64,000 nucleotides of DNA from Flectobacillus major DSM 103 (GTDB taxonomy: Bacteria > Bacteroidota > Bacteroidia > Cytophagales > Spirosomataceae). Below, one piece after another: positions 1-9,950 of this stretch. The DNA lies in NCBI RefSeq assembly GCF_000427405.1, contig NZ_ATXY01000004.1:62001-126000 (forward strand), given 5' to 3'. The notes under the pieces were generated by a model. The model was not told the origin of the DNA, made no database searches, and saw nothing but the letters and a program-made list of their open reading frames with translations. The translations under genes were made by a program, and so were the position numbers. The first letter of the stretch is position 1. Each line of letters begins with the position of its first letter.

Positions 1-1437
1 CCAAATTTTGAGCGGATTATCATTTTTTAGTTCATCTGGTAGCATCCAGTCTCTAAAACCTTGTAGACAAATCGGTTTTACCCAACGTTTAATAGCACTT
101 GTACCTACAGAAGTATATTTGGCATCGAAAGTAGAAGGATATGCTCCTCCATGAACCATACTTGCGGTTACCTCGACACCTGTAGGAGGAGCATTCAATA
201 TGACACGTCCAGCCAATGAGGTTTGTAAGGCTACTATTTCTTGATAATTTTTAATATCATCGTCGGTTGCCATTAAAGTTGCTGTGAGTTGTCCTTTTAG
301 ATTTTTTAGGGTATTCGCCAAATCGTTTTTATCTTCACAAACAACAATCAAAGCATAAGGGCCAAAAGCCTCTTCGTGTAAAGTTGGGTTTGCAATAAAA
401 GCTTTTGAACTCACCTTGGCAATAGTAGGGAAAGGCGTTTGTTCGTCGTCCGATGTACGAGTATTGGTAACAACCCCCACACCAGCCTGCTGTACCATTG
501 TTTCTACTGCTGTATTATAGGCTTTTGCAATACCCAAATGCAACATTTTGTGCAATGGAGCTTGGCTGATTTCGGTCTGTAAATAAGCCATAAAAGAGCT
601 AAGCCCTTCGCTTTCAATAGCAAATAACAACCCTGGTTTTGTACAAAACTGTCCCATACCCAAGGTAATAGAACCTGCAAAGGTTTTGGCCAAACTGGCA
701 GCGTTAAGAGTCAAAGTTTCGGGAAATAGTACCACAGGATTAATGCTACTCATTTCGGCATATATAGGAATCGGTATTTCACGTTGTTGTGCATAGCTTT
801 GTAAAGCCTTGCCACCCGCTTGCGAACCTGTAAAACCTACAGCTGTAGTATTGGGATGCAGGATTAATGCACGCCCCACTTCAGCACCTGCACCCAAAAG
901 ATGTTGTACCGTTTGAGGATGTAATCCACAACGCTTTATGGCTTTTTGAATAGCCGAAAATACCAATTCAGAAGTACGAGCATGAGCCGAATGGCCTTTG
1001 ATAACCACCGACGACCCCGAAGCCAAAGCACTGGCGGTATCGCCACCAGCAGTTGAAAAAGCAAATGGAAAATTACTAGCTCCAAATACTACTACTGGCC
1101 CAATCGGAACAAGCATTTTGCGTGTATCGGGTTTTGGGGGAACACGTTCGGCATTGGGCGAATCAATAGTAGCTTCTACCCAAGAGCCTTCAGCTACTAG
1201 CTGAGCAAACATTTTTAGTTGGCCAGTTGTACGTCCTATCTCACCATTGAGGCGAGGAAAAGGCAAATTAGTTTCTTGATGAGCAGTAGCTACTAAAGCG
1301 TCACGCAAGGATTCTATTTCCTCGGCAATGGCTACCAAAAATTCAGCTCGCTTTTTACCCGAAACCTTTTGATATATCTCAAAAGCCTCTTGTGCTAGCG
1401 TCATTGCCTCCGATACTATTGATTGATATGATGACAT
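1..1437 (-). CDS. Alpha-ketoglutarate semialdehyde (2,5-dioxovalerate) dehydrogenase, partial
   Basis: The gene runs off the left edge; 479 codons are visible and the C-terminus is missing. It is an NAD(P)-dependent aldehyde dehydrogenase expected to oxidise 2,5-dioxopentanoate to alpha-ketoglutarate in the cytoplasm, the last step of hydroxyproline or pentose-acid catabolism. Visible features are the Rossmann-side stretch GPVVVFGASNFPFAFS, the general-base Glu at about residue 228 (AEMSS) and the catalytic Cys at about residue 265 (GMGQFCTKPG), in the style of the dedicated KGSA dehydrogenases. The start is ATG at 1437, beginning MSSYQSIVSEAMTLAQ. It lies 52 bp downstream of the DapA-family gene on the same strand, so the two are probably one operon. 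The pathway assignment rests on these neighbours and on the DadA-like gene at 6710. Confidence 0.88.
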   Translation of the reverse strand, partial: MSSYQSIVSEAMTLAQEAFEIYQKVSGKKRAEFLVAIAEEIESLRDALVATAHQETNLPFPRLNGEIGRTTGQLKMFAQLVAEGSWVEATIDSPNAERVPPKPDTRKMLVPIGPVVVFGASNFPFAFSTAGGDTASALASGSSVVIKGHSAHARTSELVFSAIQKAIKRCGLHPQTVQHLLGAGAEVGRALILHPNTTAVGFTGSQAGGKALQSYAQQREIPIPIYAEMSSINPVVLFPETLTLNAASLAKTFAGSITLGMGQFCTKPGLLFAIESEGLSSFMAYLQTEISQAPLHKMLHLGIAKAYNTAVETMVQQAGVGVVTNTRTSDDEQTPFPTIAKVSSKAFIANPTLHEEAFGPYALIVVCEDKNDLANTLKNLKGQLTATLMATDDDIKNYQEIVALQTSLAGRVILNAPPTGVEVTASMVHGGAYPSTFDAKYTSVGTSAIKRWVKPICLQGFRDWMLPDELKNDNPLKIW

Positions 1438-1489
1438 GTAATTATCTATAAATTAATGAGTTGTTGAGAAATAGCCTCCCAATAACACC

Positions 1490-2410
1490 TTATATTTCGA
1501 TTGAATGATAATCTGGCAAAGTTGGACGAACAGCAATTGCTCCATCAATAAGGGTCAATAATCTTTCTCTTTCTTCACCAACCAAAGTAAGTCTTGGGGC
1601 ACGTACTGCCTCGCTACCAATACCAGCACGAGCTTCGGCAAGTTTAATATATTGTACTAATTTTGGATGAATATCTAACTCTAATAAAGGCATAAACCAA
1701 CGGTATATTTTGATGGCTTCTTCATAACGCCCAGCCTTTACAAGTTTATAAATTGCTACTGTTTCGGCTGGAAAAGCACAAACCAAACCCGCAACCCAAC
1801 CGTCGGCACCCATTACCAACTGCTCCATCGCAATAGTATCTACTCCACAAAGAATCTTGAACCTATCACCAAATAGATTTCTCATGCGTGTAACGTTGGT
1901 CAAATCACGAGTGGATTCTTTTACAGCTTGAATGTTTTCGCAAGCTGCCAATTCTTTGAACATATCTAGGGTAACCTCGATTTTATAATCAACAGGGTTG
2001 TTATAAATCATGATAGGCAAAGAAGTAGAATTGGCTACCGCCTTAAAATACTCAACGGTTTCACGGTGGTCAGATTTATAACGCATTGGCGGTAGCATCA
2101 TCAAGCCCTTTGCTCCCCATTCTTCGGCCAAACGAGCTAATTCGATAGCATCGCGAGTAGCACCTTCTGCAATATTCAAGATTACAGGAACTCGGCCTGC
2201 TACTTTCTCTACGGTGAATTTTACTAAATCGCCTTTTTCTTCTAAACTTAGAACACTCGACTCACCTAAAGTACCACCAAGGATGATTCCATCTACACCT
2301 GCAGCTATTTGAAATTGTAAATTTTTGTCGAATAAGTCATAATCGAGTTGGTCGTCTTCACCAAACTTTGTCGTAACCGCGGGAAATACCCCTTTCCAAT
2401 TGATTGCCAT
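1490..2410 (-). CDS. DapA-family lyase, probable 1-pyrroline-4-hydroxy-2-carboxylate deaminase
   Basis: This 306-residue class I pyruvate-type aldolase/lyase has the DHDPS fold. It shows the GGTLGES loop near residues 45-52, the catalytic Tyr136 (IMIYNNP) and the Schiff-base Lys164 (QAVKEST). Family members include dihydrodipicolinate synthase, N-acetylneuraminate lyase, L-KDA dehydratase and pyrroline-hydroxycarboxylate deaminase. The deaminase role, which gives 2,5-dioxovalerate plus ammonia, is inferred from the KGSA dehydrogenase directly downstream and the D-amino-acid dehydrogenase in the same cluster. An L-2-keto-3-deoxyarabonate dehydratase is the main alternative, since that product would also feed the same dehydrogenase. 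The start ATG at 2410 faces the AraC-type regulator across a 537-bp divergent region. Confidence 0.85.
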   Translation of the reverse strand: MAINWKGVFPAVTTKFGEDDQLDYDLFDKNLQFQIAAGVDGIILGGTLGESSVLSLEEKGDLVKFTVEKVAGRVPVILNIAEGATRDAIELARLAEEWGAKGLMMLPPMRYKSDHRETVEYFKAVANSTSLPIMIYNNPVDYKIEVTLDMFKELAACENIQAVKESTRDLTNVTRMRNLFGDRFKILCGVDTIAMEQLVMGADGWVAGLVCAFPAETVAIYKLVKAGRYEEAIKIYRWFMPLLELDIHPKLVQYIKLAEARAGIGSEAVRAPRLTLVGEERERLLTLIDGAIAVRPTLPDYHSIEI

Positions 2411-2947
2411 ATTTTATTATTGTTTTTTTTCAAAATTACCTAAAACAAATGCCTATAAAATCTTAATTTTTAATCAATTATAGTCTAATATTAACCTATT
2501 TAAAAAATATTTAGGGGAATTTAGTGCCAAAACAAGCAAGTAAAAACACATATTGAGCATCTTAATCGTATATTCTATAGACTTACCAATATTATATTAT
2601 CGTTATTTGACTGAAGTATAGCTTGATATTAGCAATATGCACAAGTACTAATCATAATTTGCTATACAATGTGCAGATATTAACCACTTTTTAAATTATC
2701 CTCTTATAAAGTTGTTTATATTATACTAACCCTATATTTTCATGTCATTAAAACACAGGCAAAAGCAAATAAGTAAGTGAGCGATTGATGGCGTTGATGT
2801 GTTCAAATACAGGTGCTTGGGTTTTGATGTTATTACTACTAAGTTGTCATTATTTACTACCGTTTTTGGTGGTCAGAAAGTAAGTAATTGTTTGATTAAT
2901 AGCAACTTATTTTCTGGTTTTTAATCATCCAATTTGCTCTTTTACTT
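2411..2947. promoter_or_regulatory. Divergent promoter region between dapA-like gene and AraC regulator
   Basis: This 537-bp AT-rich stretch has no convincing ORF and separates two divergent starts (2410 minus, 2948 plus). It must carry both promoters. One imperfect inverted pair is visible, AATATGCACA near 2634 and TGTGCAGATATT near 2671, which could be a regulator site, but one base is inserted in the second arm. I see no clear riboswitch or RNA gene. Confidence 0.4.
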
Positions 2948-3841
2948 ATGAAAGTATTACCATTTACCATTCCAGTACCTCATGATAAGACTATCATTGT
3001 TCAAAAAGATGTATTGCCGTATTTTTACCCGCATTTACACAGACATGAGGAAATACAACTAACATGGATTCAGCAAGGTGAAGGTACGCTGATTGCTGAC
3101 AACAATATGCACGCTTTCAAATCCAATGAAATATTTTGGTTAGGAGCTAATCAGCCTCATATTTTTAAAAGTGACCCTGTTTATTTTTTGCCCAAAAGCA
3201 AGAAAAAAATTACAGCAACGGTTCTGTTTTTTAATCCCAATGGCCCATTAAGTTCGTTGTTGAATTTACCCGAAATCAATAATATCAAACGGTTTTTACA
3301 ACAAAATGCCAATGGCTTTAAGATACCGTCTGACAAGGTGATGGAAATTGCTAACAAAATGATACTCATCAAAAAAAGTACTTCTATCGAGCAAATGATA
3401 CATTTTATGGATTTGCTCAAGCTGGTAAGTAGCCTTTCTGGCCTTGAACCTCTTTCGGCGGGTTCTCGTCCAAAGCTCTACAGCGAAAACGAAGGACTTA
3501 GAATGAGTAATATTTATAATTTTATTATTCAAGAATACGAAAAGCCTATTACCTTGGAAGATGCCGCCAATAAGGCTCATATGACTCCTCATGCTTTTTG
3601 TCGGTATTTCAAAAAACATACACGACATACTTTTTTGTCATTTTTGAATGAGGTAAGAATCAATGAAGCTTGTAAAAAACTGACCAATGAGTCGCACGTG
3701 GGAATTGCCAATGTGGCTTACAGTTGTGGTTTTAATAGTATTACTAACTTCAATAGGATTTTTAAACGGGTAAAAGGAAAATCACCAAGCGAATATGTAG
3801 AAAGTTATTTTAGAAGTACCGAAGAATATCATTTTTCGTAG
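2948..3841 (+). CDS. AraC-family transcriptional regulator of the hydroxyproline cluster
   Basis: This 297-residue regulator has an N-terminal cupin-like sensor part. The region around residues 25-70 holds an H-rich stretch, YFYPHLHRHEEIQLTWI, typical of the AraC cupin. The C-terminal AraC double helix-turn-helix spans about residues 190-290 and includes the hallmark GFNSITNFNRIFKRVKGKSPSEY. It is transcribed away from the DapA/KGSA dehydrogenase pair, and AraC genes are often found beside hydroxyproline catabolic genes in Bacteroidota. Control of the flanking minus-strand genes is an inference from position. A strong stem-loop follows the gene at 4011-4054. Confidence 0.88.
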   Translation: MKVLPFTIPVPHDKTIIVQKDVLPYFYPHLHRHEEIQLTWIQQGEGTLIADNNMHAFKSNEIFWLGANQPHIFKSDPVYFLPKSKKKITATVLFFNPNGPLSSLLNLPEINNIKRFLQQNANGFKIPSDKVMEIANKMILIKKSTSIEQMIHFMDLLKLVSSLSGLEPLSAGSRPKLYSENEGLRMSNIYNFIIQEYEKPITLEDAANKAHMTPHAFCRYFKKHTRHTFLSFLNEVRINEACKKLTNESHVGIANVAYSCGFNSITNFNRIFKRVKGKSPSEYVESYFRSTEEYHFS

Positions 3842-4010
3842 AAAGCTAAATGACTTTTGGTATTCATATCTTGCCGAATATCAGAAGTATATTCTCAAAG
3901 CCAACAACATCTGTTATCCCAAATTTAGTAACGAGTGTTTATTTTTGAATATGATTTTCACCAGTAAAGACGCAATGCTTTGGGGCTAAAGATGTGTCAT
4001 GATATTTAAT

Positions 4011-4054
4011 ATAACAAAGGCGTTCGAACAACTAATTTCGAACGCCTTTGTTAT
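4011..4054 (+). terminator. Stem-loop after the AraC gene
   Basis: A perfect 18-bp inverted repeat (arms 4011-4028 and 4037-4054, 8-nt loop) lies 170 bp past the AraC stop and 142 bp past the GH127/146 gene that ends at 4196 on the other strand. It fits a bidirectional transcript end between convergent genes, though neither side has a long T tract. The rest of 3842-4195 holds nothing I recognise. Confidence 0.6.
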
Positions 4055-4195
4055 GAATACTCACTCATTTTTTGTCATTTGAGCAATTGATAAGCTTCAC
4101 CAATGTTCACTTGACGACCTTATCAACCACAACGAACACAAATAGGGGTCTCTTTTAATATTACCTAAAATTCGGGATGATTCATGTTTGTTGGT

Positions 4196-6556
4196 TTATT
4201 TTTTGATAATTCTTGCTCCAAAAACACGTCCAGCGGTTTTGCCTGTATGAGCCTTGATAGTTACATTGAGTTTCTCTTTGTCGGTTTGTAAATCGGAGGG
4301 TATACTATATTCAATATCAAAAAATTTCCCTGTTGTACCGCCCAGTAATTCTTGGGTAGCAATAGTTTTTCCGTCAACAATAATATCGAACCAACGCCCT
4401 TTGTCATCGCCTAAGTAGCTTAATAATAATGTATTATTGGTATTTTTGGCAATTTTCATATCAAAAGAAAAAGAACCCCCTTTACGTACTTCTCGGCCTG
4501 TTCTACCTAGGGCATCGCTTACATACGATTCGCCGTCTACAGTTAAATTGTGGTCGCGTTCGGGTTGCATTTCGCCAATTCTAAAATTATCTACAGTCAT
4601 AGCTTCTATTTCCTGCTGGCGTTTTTTGTCGGCTTCATACTCAGCCTTGCGTTTTTCCCATTCGTCTTTGGTAAAGTAGTCCCAGTAAACGCTATAATGT
4701 TGTTGATTTGACTGATAGAAAGGAATCAAGGTAACATCGAAAGGTGTTCCTACCTTTTGCATCTGGAAAGTTAGTGGTTGATTAACTACAGGTTTTAGCC
4801 AATTACCAGCCTTTTTGTCGTCGGTCAACAATACAGGAATACCATAAACAGGGTCGGGATTTTGTGTGCCAAGCTGACCCGCCAATACCAATGGGCCATA
4901 CAAAAGAGCAATACGATTGGCGTTGTCGGGCATACTTTCGGTGTATACCGACATCGGCATATCGATTTGTACTTTATCGTTATTTTGCCAAGTTCTATCA
5001 ATTACCCAATAGCCTGCTTCGTCGGTTTGGGCAGCTATTTTTTGGCCATTTACGGTTATTTCAAAGCCATTGGTAGCCCACCAAGGTTTTCTGATACGCA
5101 AAGCCAAACGTTGAGCCTTGTGAGTTTGGAAAGTAAATTGGGTATTTCCTTGTGTTGGGTACTGGGTTGTTTGGGTAAAAGTAATCCCTTTTTCTTGCCA
5201 AGTCAGTTTTGAAGGAATAAATAAATTAACATAAAGGCTACCATCTGCCCCTTCAAAGTAAATGCTTTCGGTATATTTTGCATGGTTTTCCATACCACTA
5301 CCAACACAGCAAGTAAAGGTATTGAAAGGGTCGCTAAACTCTTTTTTGGTACCCATTCTTAAAGGGACAAAATAGCACATCATGCCATCGGCGGGGTTTT
5401 GCGACGCTAAAATATGGTTGTACAAAGCCCTTTCGTAATAGTCGCCAAGTTCTTTGCTAGGTTGCCAGCAAAACAAGTGACGAGTTAATTTGAGCATATT
5501 GTAGGTATTACAAGTTTCGCAAGTATTGTCGCTGAGGTGGTCGTTTAGTTTATGAGGCTCGGTACAGTATTCATAATTGCTATTACCACCAATTACATAA
5601 CTGTGGTTGTGTACCATAATATCCCAGAAAAAAGAAGCAATGGTTTTGTCTGATTCTTTTGCTGTAAGTTCATATTGTCGGGCACTAGCTATGGCTTTTG
5701 GTACATTGGTATTGGCGTGTTTACCTGCCATTGGGTCAATTTTTTGAGACAAAGGCACCATAACGAAGTCATCATAAAATTTGTATGACAAATCTAGGTA
5801 TTTAGGGTTTCCAGTAATGGCATAAATATTGGCCAAAGCGTCGGCCATACCGCCATATTCACATTTTAGCATTTTTTGTAATAATTCAGGCGAAAGGTGA
5901 TTGATAGTATTGCCTGTCCAGTCGGCCATTGCTGTTACTACTTTTAAAGCTGTTTTGTTGTTGCAATACAAATAGGCATCAATCAGCCCTCCCATTACTT
6001 TATGTACGGTGTACCACGGACTCCAGCCGCCGTTGAGGTCAAACCCACCCGACTTAATATCGCCACGGGCAACACGAGCAAACAGAGTATCTTCTTTTGG
6101 AATAGCCCCAACATAGCCAGTTTTGCGTGCTTTTTGACATTTGGCCAATTCTGTAACCATAAAATCTACCCGATTTTTGAATGCTGGATTATGGGTAGAA
6201 ACGTACATCATAGCACAAGCCGAAAGATAATGCCCAAGAGTATGGCCAGACAAGCCCTCGCTTTCCCAACCGCCATATACAGCTCCTTGTGTTGGCAAGC
6301 CCGCATTGGCATAAAAACGGTGTAAAAGGCGTTTTGGCTCGACACTCAGCAAATAGGCCGCATCTTTGTCCATAGCATTTTTGAAAGGCGAATCACCAAG
6401 CAACTCTACCTGACCAAGGTTAAAGGAATATGCTTTAAGACCAACTTTGGGTTGAATTTTAAAACGTTTGTCGGCCTTTTCGGGCGTATAGTTTTGTGCC
6501 AAAGGCTTGAGGCAGCAACAAGTACATATTACTATAGCTAAAATATAATTTTTCAT
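4196..6556 (-). CDS. Secreted beta-L-arabinofuranosidase, GH127/GH146 type (DUF1680)
   Basis: This 786-residue exported glycoside hydrolase has a signal peptide ending near LAQ(21). The (alpha/alpha)6 DUF1680 catalytic domain covers roughly residues 40-560, followed by beta-sandwich C-terminal parts. The zinc-thiolate active site is recognisable: Glu347 and Cys349 in CETCNTYNMLKL, and Cys416-Cys417 in FTCCVGSGMENH. These match Glu338, Cys340, Cys417 (nucleophile) and Cys418 of the Bifidobacterium enzyme HypBA1. Glu329 or Glu333 is the likely acid/base. HypBA1 removes beta-L-arabinofuranose from hydroxyproline-linked arabinosides, as in extensin. The gene sits inside a hydroxyproline catabolic cluster, which supports a plant glycoprotein substrate. 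GH127 and GH146 cannot be told apart here without a search. Confidence 0.9.
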   Translation of the reverse strand: MKNYILAIVICTCCCLKPLAQNYTPEKADKRFKIQPKVGLKAYSFNLGQVELLGDSPFKNAMDKDAAYLLSVEPKRLLHRFYANAGLPTQGAVYGGWESEGLSGHTLGHYLSACAMMYVSTHNPAFKNRVDFMVTELAKCQKARKTGYVGAIPKEDTLFARVARGDIKSGGFDLNGGWSPWYTVHKVMGGLIDAYLYCNNKTALKVVTAMADWTGNTINHLSPELLQKMLKCEYGGMADALANIYAITGNPKYLDLSYKFYDDFVMVPLSQKIDPMAGKHANTNVPKAIASARQYELTAKESDKTIASFFWDIMVHNHSYVIGGNSNYEYCTEPHKLNDHLSDNTCETCNTYNMLKLTRHLFCWQPSKELGDYYERALYNHILASQNPADGMMCYFVPLRMGTKKEFSDPFNTFTCCVGSGMENHAKYTESIYFEGADGSLYVNLFIPSKLTWQEKGITFTQTTQYPTQGNTQFTFQTHKAQRLALRIRKPWWATNGFEITVNGQKIAAQTDEAGYWVIDRTWQNNDKVQIDMPMSVYTESMPDNANRIALLYGPLVLAGQLGTQNPDPVYGIPVLLTDDKKAGNWLKPVVNQPLTFQMQKVGTPFDVTLIPFYQSNQQHYSVYWDYFTKDEWEKRKAEYEADKKRQQEIEAMTVDNFRIGEMQPERDHNLTVDGESYVSDALGRTGREVRKGGSFSFDMKIAKNTNNTLLLSYLGDDKGRWFDIIVDGKTIATQELLGGTTGKFFDIEYSIPSDLQTDKEKLNVTIKAHTGKTAGRVFGARIIKK

Positions 6557-6599
6557 AGAAAATAAACGATTGGTAAAACGGTTGAAGCTGTTTTAAGCA

Positions 6600-6629
6600 A
6601 ATTCACCACCTTTTTTGAGGTGGTGAATT
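6600..6629 (-). other. Stem-loop between dadA-like and GH127/146 genes
   Basis: A perfect 12-bp stem (6600-6611 with 6618-6629, loop of 6) lies in the 153-bp gap between the DadA-like stop (6710) and the arabinofuranosidase start (6556). On the minus strand it is not followed by a T run. It may be a weak terminator or an mRNA-stabilising element separating expression of the two genes. Confidence 0.45.
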
Positions 6630-6709
6630 AATACAAAAATGCAAGAAAATAACACGAATAAATGCCTAGTAATTGACAACATATAGGCAGATATTACCCC
6701 ATATATTGA

Positions 6710-7960
6710 TTAATCAAATCGTTGAGGGTTAAATGCCGATATATCAATACTTAGTTGTTTTTCGCTGATAATTTCCTCTACTAATTGGCCTGTGGCAGGT
6801 CCAAGGCTCAAGCCCATCATAGAGTGTCCTGTAGCAATAATGGCATTTTTATATTGTTTTGTTCTACCAATATACGGAAGCCCATCGGCCGAGCATGGGC
6901 GGTATCCATACCAAATATCCTGCTCTTGTGGCATGGCAATATCAAATGCAGGTAAGAAATCTTTAACCGATTTTAAAATACCTTTTACCCTAGCATAGTT
7001 GGGGGGTGTTGTGGTAGCTACCACTTCCATTGTGCCTCCCATGCGTATTTTGTTACCATCCATAGGTGTTAATGCTACACGTCCTTCGGCCAAAATAATA
7101 GGGTGGTTTATATGGTAAGGGCTATTTTCGAGGGTAATCGAATACCCCCTTCCAGGCATTAAAGGAAGGCTGATGTCAAGTAATTCAGCCAATTCACGAC
7201 TCCAAGAACCCGCCGCAATTACAACGGTATCGGTTGGATATTGCCCTTTTAAGGATTTAATACTTGTGATTTGCCCATCTTTTTTGTCTAAAGCTATAAT
7301 GATTTCATTCGCTTTAAAGACAACCCCTTTGGCTTGAAGGTATTCGTACAAAGCCTTCATCAATTTATTGGGATATACATGCGTATCGCAGTTAAACTGC
7401 AATGCCCCAATGGCATTGATAGGTGTTTGAGGTTCGAGTGCCTGTAACTGTTCTTTGTTTAAATAAGTTACATCAAGCCCCAATTCATGGGCTTTTTCGA
7501 GGGTATGATGAGCATGAGCAGCTACTGGCTCGGTCTTGAAAACCTCCAACATGCCTTTTTGCTCATAACTAAAATCAAATAATTGTTGGTTGTTCCATGT
7601 TTCAAAAGCTTTTTGGCTCAGCAACGAAATGTCTCTTAATGGAATAGCTCCATTTTCTACATTTTGGGTATTAGCACTTTGCATAAACTTCAAGCCCCAG
7701 TTAATCAAGGCTTTATTGACAGACGGCTTTACATAAAATGGACTCATTGGGTTAAACATCCATTTGATACCCTGCCACACAATACCCGGAGCCGCCAATG
7801 GAACAAAGTGGCTAGGACATACATAGCCTGCATTGCCAAAAGAACAGTTATCTGTAAAATCTCCTTTGTCAAAAACCGTTACTTGGTAGCCTGCTTCTTG
7901 TAAATAATAAGCCGAGCTAAGCCCCACAATACCCCCGCCTATTATTGATATATGTTTCAT
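6710..7960 (-). CDS. DadA-like FAD-dependent D-amino-acid (probably D-hydroxyproline) dehydrogenase
   Basis: This 416-residue cytoplasmic flavoprotein of the DAO/glycine oxidase family has an N-terminal dinucleotide-binding motif, IIGGGIVGLSSAYYL (residues 5-19). The second FAD-contact segment, IIATGHSMMGLSLGPATGQL, is near residues 370-390, and GYRPCSADGLPYIG precedes it. In hydroxyproline degradation a DadA-like enzyme oxidises cis-4-hydroxy-D-proline to pyrroline-4-hydroxy-2-carboxylate, the substrate of the DapA-family deaminase. The epimerase expected to make the D-isomer is not in the window and may lie left of it. The start is 6 bp beyond the stop of the DUF885 gene, so the two are almost certainly co-transcribed. 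Confidence 0.85.
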   Translation of the reverse strand: MKHISIIGGGIVGLSSAYYLQEAGYQVTVFDKGDFTDNCSFGNAGYVCPSHFVPLAAPGIVWQGIKWMFNPMSPFYVKPSVNKALINWGLKFMQSANTQNVENGAIPLRDISLLSQKAFETWNNQQLFDFSYEQKGMLEVFKTEPVAAHAHHTLEKAHELGLDVTYLNKEQLQALEPQTPINAIGALQFNCDTHVYPNKLMKALYEYLQAKGVVFKANEIIIALDKKDGQITSIKSLKGQYPTDTVVIAAGSWSRELAELLDISLPLMPGRGYSITLENSPYHINHPIILAEGRVALTPMDGNKIRMGGTMEVVATTTPPNYARVKGILKSVKDFLPAFDIAMPQEQDIWYGYRPCSADGLPYIGRTKQYKNAIIATGHSMMGLSLGPATGQLVEEIISEKQLSIDISAFNPQRFD

Positions 7961-7966
7961 AAGTGA

Positions 7967-9691
7967 TTATTTTAATGAATAAAAACGCCAGTTTGTTTGA
8001 TAATCTTTAGGTAATTGTTGGTTAGTTAATATTGCACGAACCATCTCAATTGGCAACATATTTTCTTGCATAATTTGGTCGTGAAACTGTTTATAAGTCA
8101 TTTTTTTGGTAAGTACCAATTCGTCTTTCAAAGCCCTGATTTGTAGCCCACCTATCATATAGGCGATTTGATAAAGTGGGTCATAACCACCTACAAACGA
8201 GCGCCTTACTTCTCCTTCTGCATTGGCGGGTTCGTGGCCAACACGGTCAATCAAGAAATCAATACATTCTTGTGGCGACCATTTCCCTGTATGATAATTG
8301 AGCGAAAAGATAATTCTTGCACAACGGTGCATTCTCCAAAAGAGCATTCCTACGCGGTCTTCGGCCGAACGAGGAAACTTCAAATCGTATAGTAACATTT
8401 CCCAGTACAAAGCCCAGCCTTCTATCCAAAATGGTGTTTCAAAATGGCGGTATGTTTTGTATCTATTGGTCATAAATTCCTGTAAGCCATGGCCCGGAAT
8501 AAGTTCGTGATGTACCGTAGCCCTCGAAAAATGCGGGTTATTGCCTCGCATACTCATAAGTTTTTGGTCGTGAGTCATGGTATTGGTTGGATAAGATACG
8601 CTGAACTCTTCGCCACCCGTAAAAAAAGGATTAACAAGCTGTCTTTCAGGGGTCATCATTATCATTCTCCATGTTTCGTCGGCCAGAGGCGGTATTGTAA
8701 TAAGGTCTTTTTCTTGTAAAAAAGCAATAGATTGGTCGTATAATTTAACCATTTCGATAGGCTGTTGCGATGGAGCAACGGCTGTATTTTTAAGTTTTTC
8801 TAAAGCCGCTTTCCAGTCATTTCCTAAGCCCATTTCTTTACTCGCCTTTAGCATTTCGGCATCGCACCACGCAAATTCTTTATTGGCTATTTCGATAAGT
8901 TCTTCGGGCGTGTAAGGAATCATTTCTAGGCGCAACCTTCTGTTGAGTTCATCACGGCCTATCGGATTGCCCACAATACCACTTTTGTCTTGTTTTTGTT
9001 GTGAAGTAGCATTGCCACTTTGCTGAAAGGTAGACGCATATTCCTTCAATAAACTGTCGAGCTGTATATAAGGTTTTGGAACCCACCACGTAAAAAGAGG
9101 GTCGTAGCCATTGTAAAAAGTATAAACCGATTTTAGGGCATTTTGAAGGCCACGAGCTATATATCGACCACGATTGGCTAATGGTTTGGTTAAGGTTTGG
9201 TCTTGGCTAAGTTTTTTTTGTAAATCTACTAGCTGTTTGTTACATTGGTTGAGTTGTGCTGCCAAGCGAGGTGCATCAGGAACAAGTCCTCTTCGTCTTT
9301 CTTTTTCAATCGTATAAATTACATCTGCAAAAGGAAACCACGGTTTTAGTTGGTTAAACTCGGTTTCTTCTAATTGTGCCTGATAAATATCTTCGTTCAA
9401 ATCTCGCTTTATCAACAAGTAATCTACTTTTGTACCAGTATTCAAGGCATTATAATCTACTTGTTGTAACTGCTTTAGATACGACTGAGCAAGCGACTTT
9501 AAACGTTCTCTTCTTTCTGGAGAATTATACACGGTATAAAATCGTTCGATATTTCCTTTATCGGCTTGATAAAACTGAATAAGGCTTATAACCGACTCAT
9601 TTACAGGTGTTTTCTGTGCAATAGCTGTATCAAAAAATAGTAAGCATCCAACCAGAAAAGCGATATTTTGGAGTTTTAGAAAATATTTCAT
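7967..9691 (-). CDS. Secreted DUF885 metallopeptidase-like protein
   Basis: This 574-residue exported protein has the signal sequence FLVGCLLFFDTAIAQ (cleavage near 26). The DUF885 fold runs over most of its length and contains the zinc-peptidase-like motif HHELIPGHGLQ, with His395, Glu396 and His401. DUF885 proteins are generally predicted metallopeptidases of the gluzincin type; activity is not shown by sequence alone. It lies 6 bp upstream of the DadA-like gene, so release of proline- or hydroxyproline-containing peptides outside the cytoplasm is a reasonable but unproven role. The upstream gap to the esterase (418 bp) contains that gene's terminator. Confidence 0.85.
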   Translation of the reverse strand: MKYFLKLQNIAFLVGCLLFFDTAIAQKTPVNESVISLIQFYQADKGNIERFYTVYNSPERRERLKSLAQSYLKQLQQVDYNALNTGTKVDYLLIKRDLNEDIYQAQLEETEFNQLKPWFPFADVIYTIEKERRRGLVPDAPRLAAQLNQCNKQLVDLQKKLSQDQTLTKPLANRGRYIARGLQNALKSVYTFYNGYDPLFTWWVPKPYIQLDSLLKEYASTFQQSGNATSQQKQDKSGIVGNPIGRDELNRRLRLEMIPYTPEELIEIANKEFAWCDAEMLKASKEMGLGNDWKAALEKLKNTAVAPSQQPIEMVKLYDQSIAFLQEKDLITIPPLADETWRMIMMTPERQLVNPFFTGGEEFSVSYPTNTMTHDQKLMSMRGNNPHFSRATVHHELIPGHGLQEFMTNRYKTYRHFETPFWIEGWALYWEMLLYDLKFPRSAEDRVGMLFWRMHRCARIIFSLNYHTGKWSPQECIDFLIDRVGHEPANAEGEVRRSFVGGYDPLYQIAYMIGGLQIRALKDELVLTKKMTYKQFHDQIMQENMLPIEMVRAILTNQQLPKDYQTNWRFYSLK

Positions 9692-9916
9692 AAAGTTATT
9701 TGTTATGGTGAATCGGTAAGAAAGCGAAGCGGGAAGAATACATTGTGAGCCAAATCTGCTGGAAACTGTTTTGGGCTATCCTCATGCTTGTTGATATTAT
9801 ATGTAAAATTAGATTTTTATCGGATTGAGGCATGTTTACAAATTATCAAAATGTAGCCGAAAATTAACCATATAGCCCTCAAATTTTATATTCAAGGTCA
9901 AAATATGCTTATTCAT

Positions 9917-9950
9917 AAAAAAAGCTACCTCTTCTGAAAGAGATAGCTTG
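9917..9950 (-). terminator. Intrinsic terminator of the carboxylesterase gene
   Basis: Arms 9923-9934 and 9939-9950 form a 12-bp stem with one G-U pair and a 4-nt loop. On the minus strand it is followed directly by a run of T. It lies about 160 bp past the esterase stop. The remaining parts of 9692-10109 show no gene. Confidence 0.75.

Noticed and set aside
998-1204. 68-codon plus-strand ORF inside the aldehyde dehydrogenase gene
   Set aside because: Antisense shadow of a well-supported gene. Its translation has no family features.
2634-2682. Inverted pair AATATGCACA / TGTGCAGATATT in the AraC divergent region
   Set aside because: The second arm carries an inserted base and the spacer is long, so it is too weak to call an operator.
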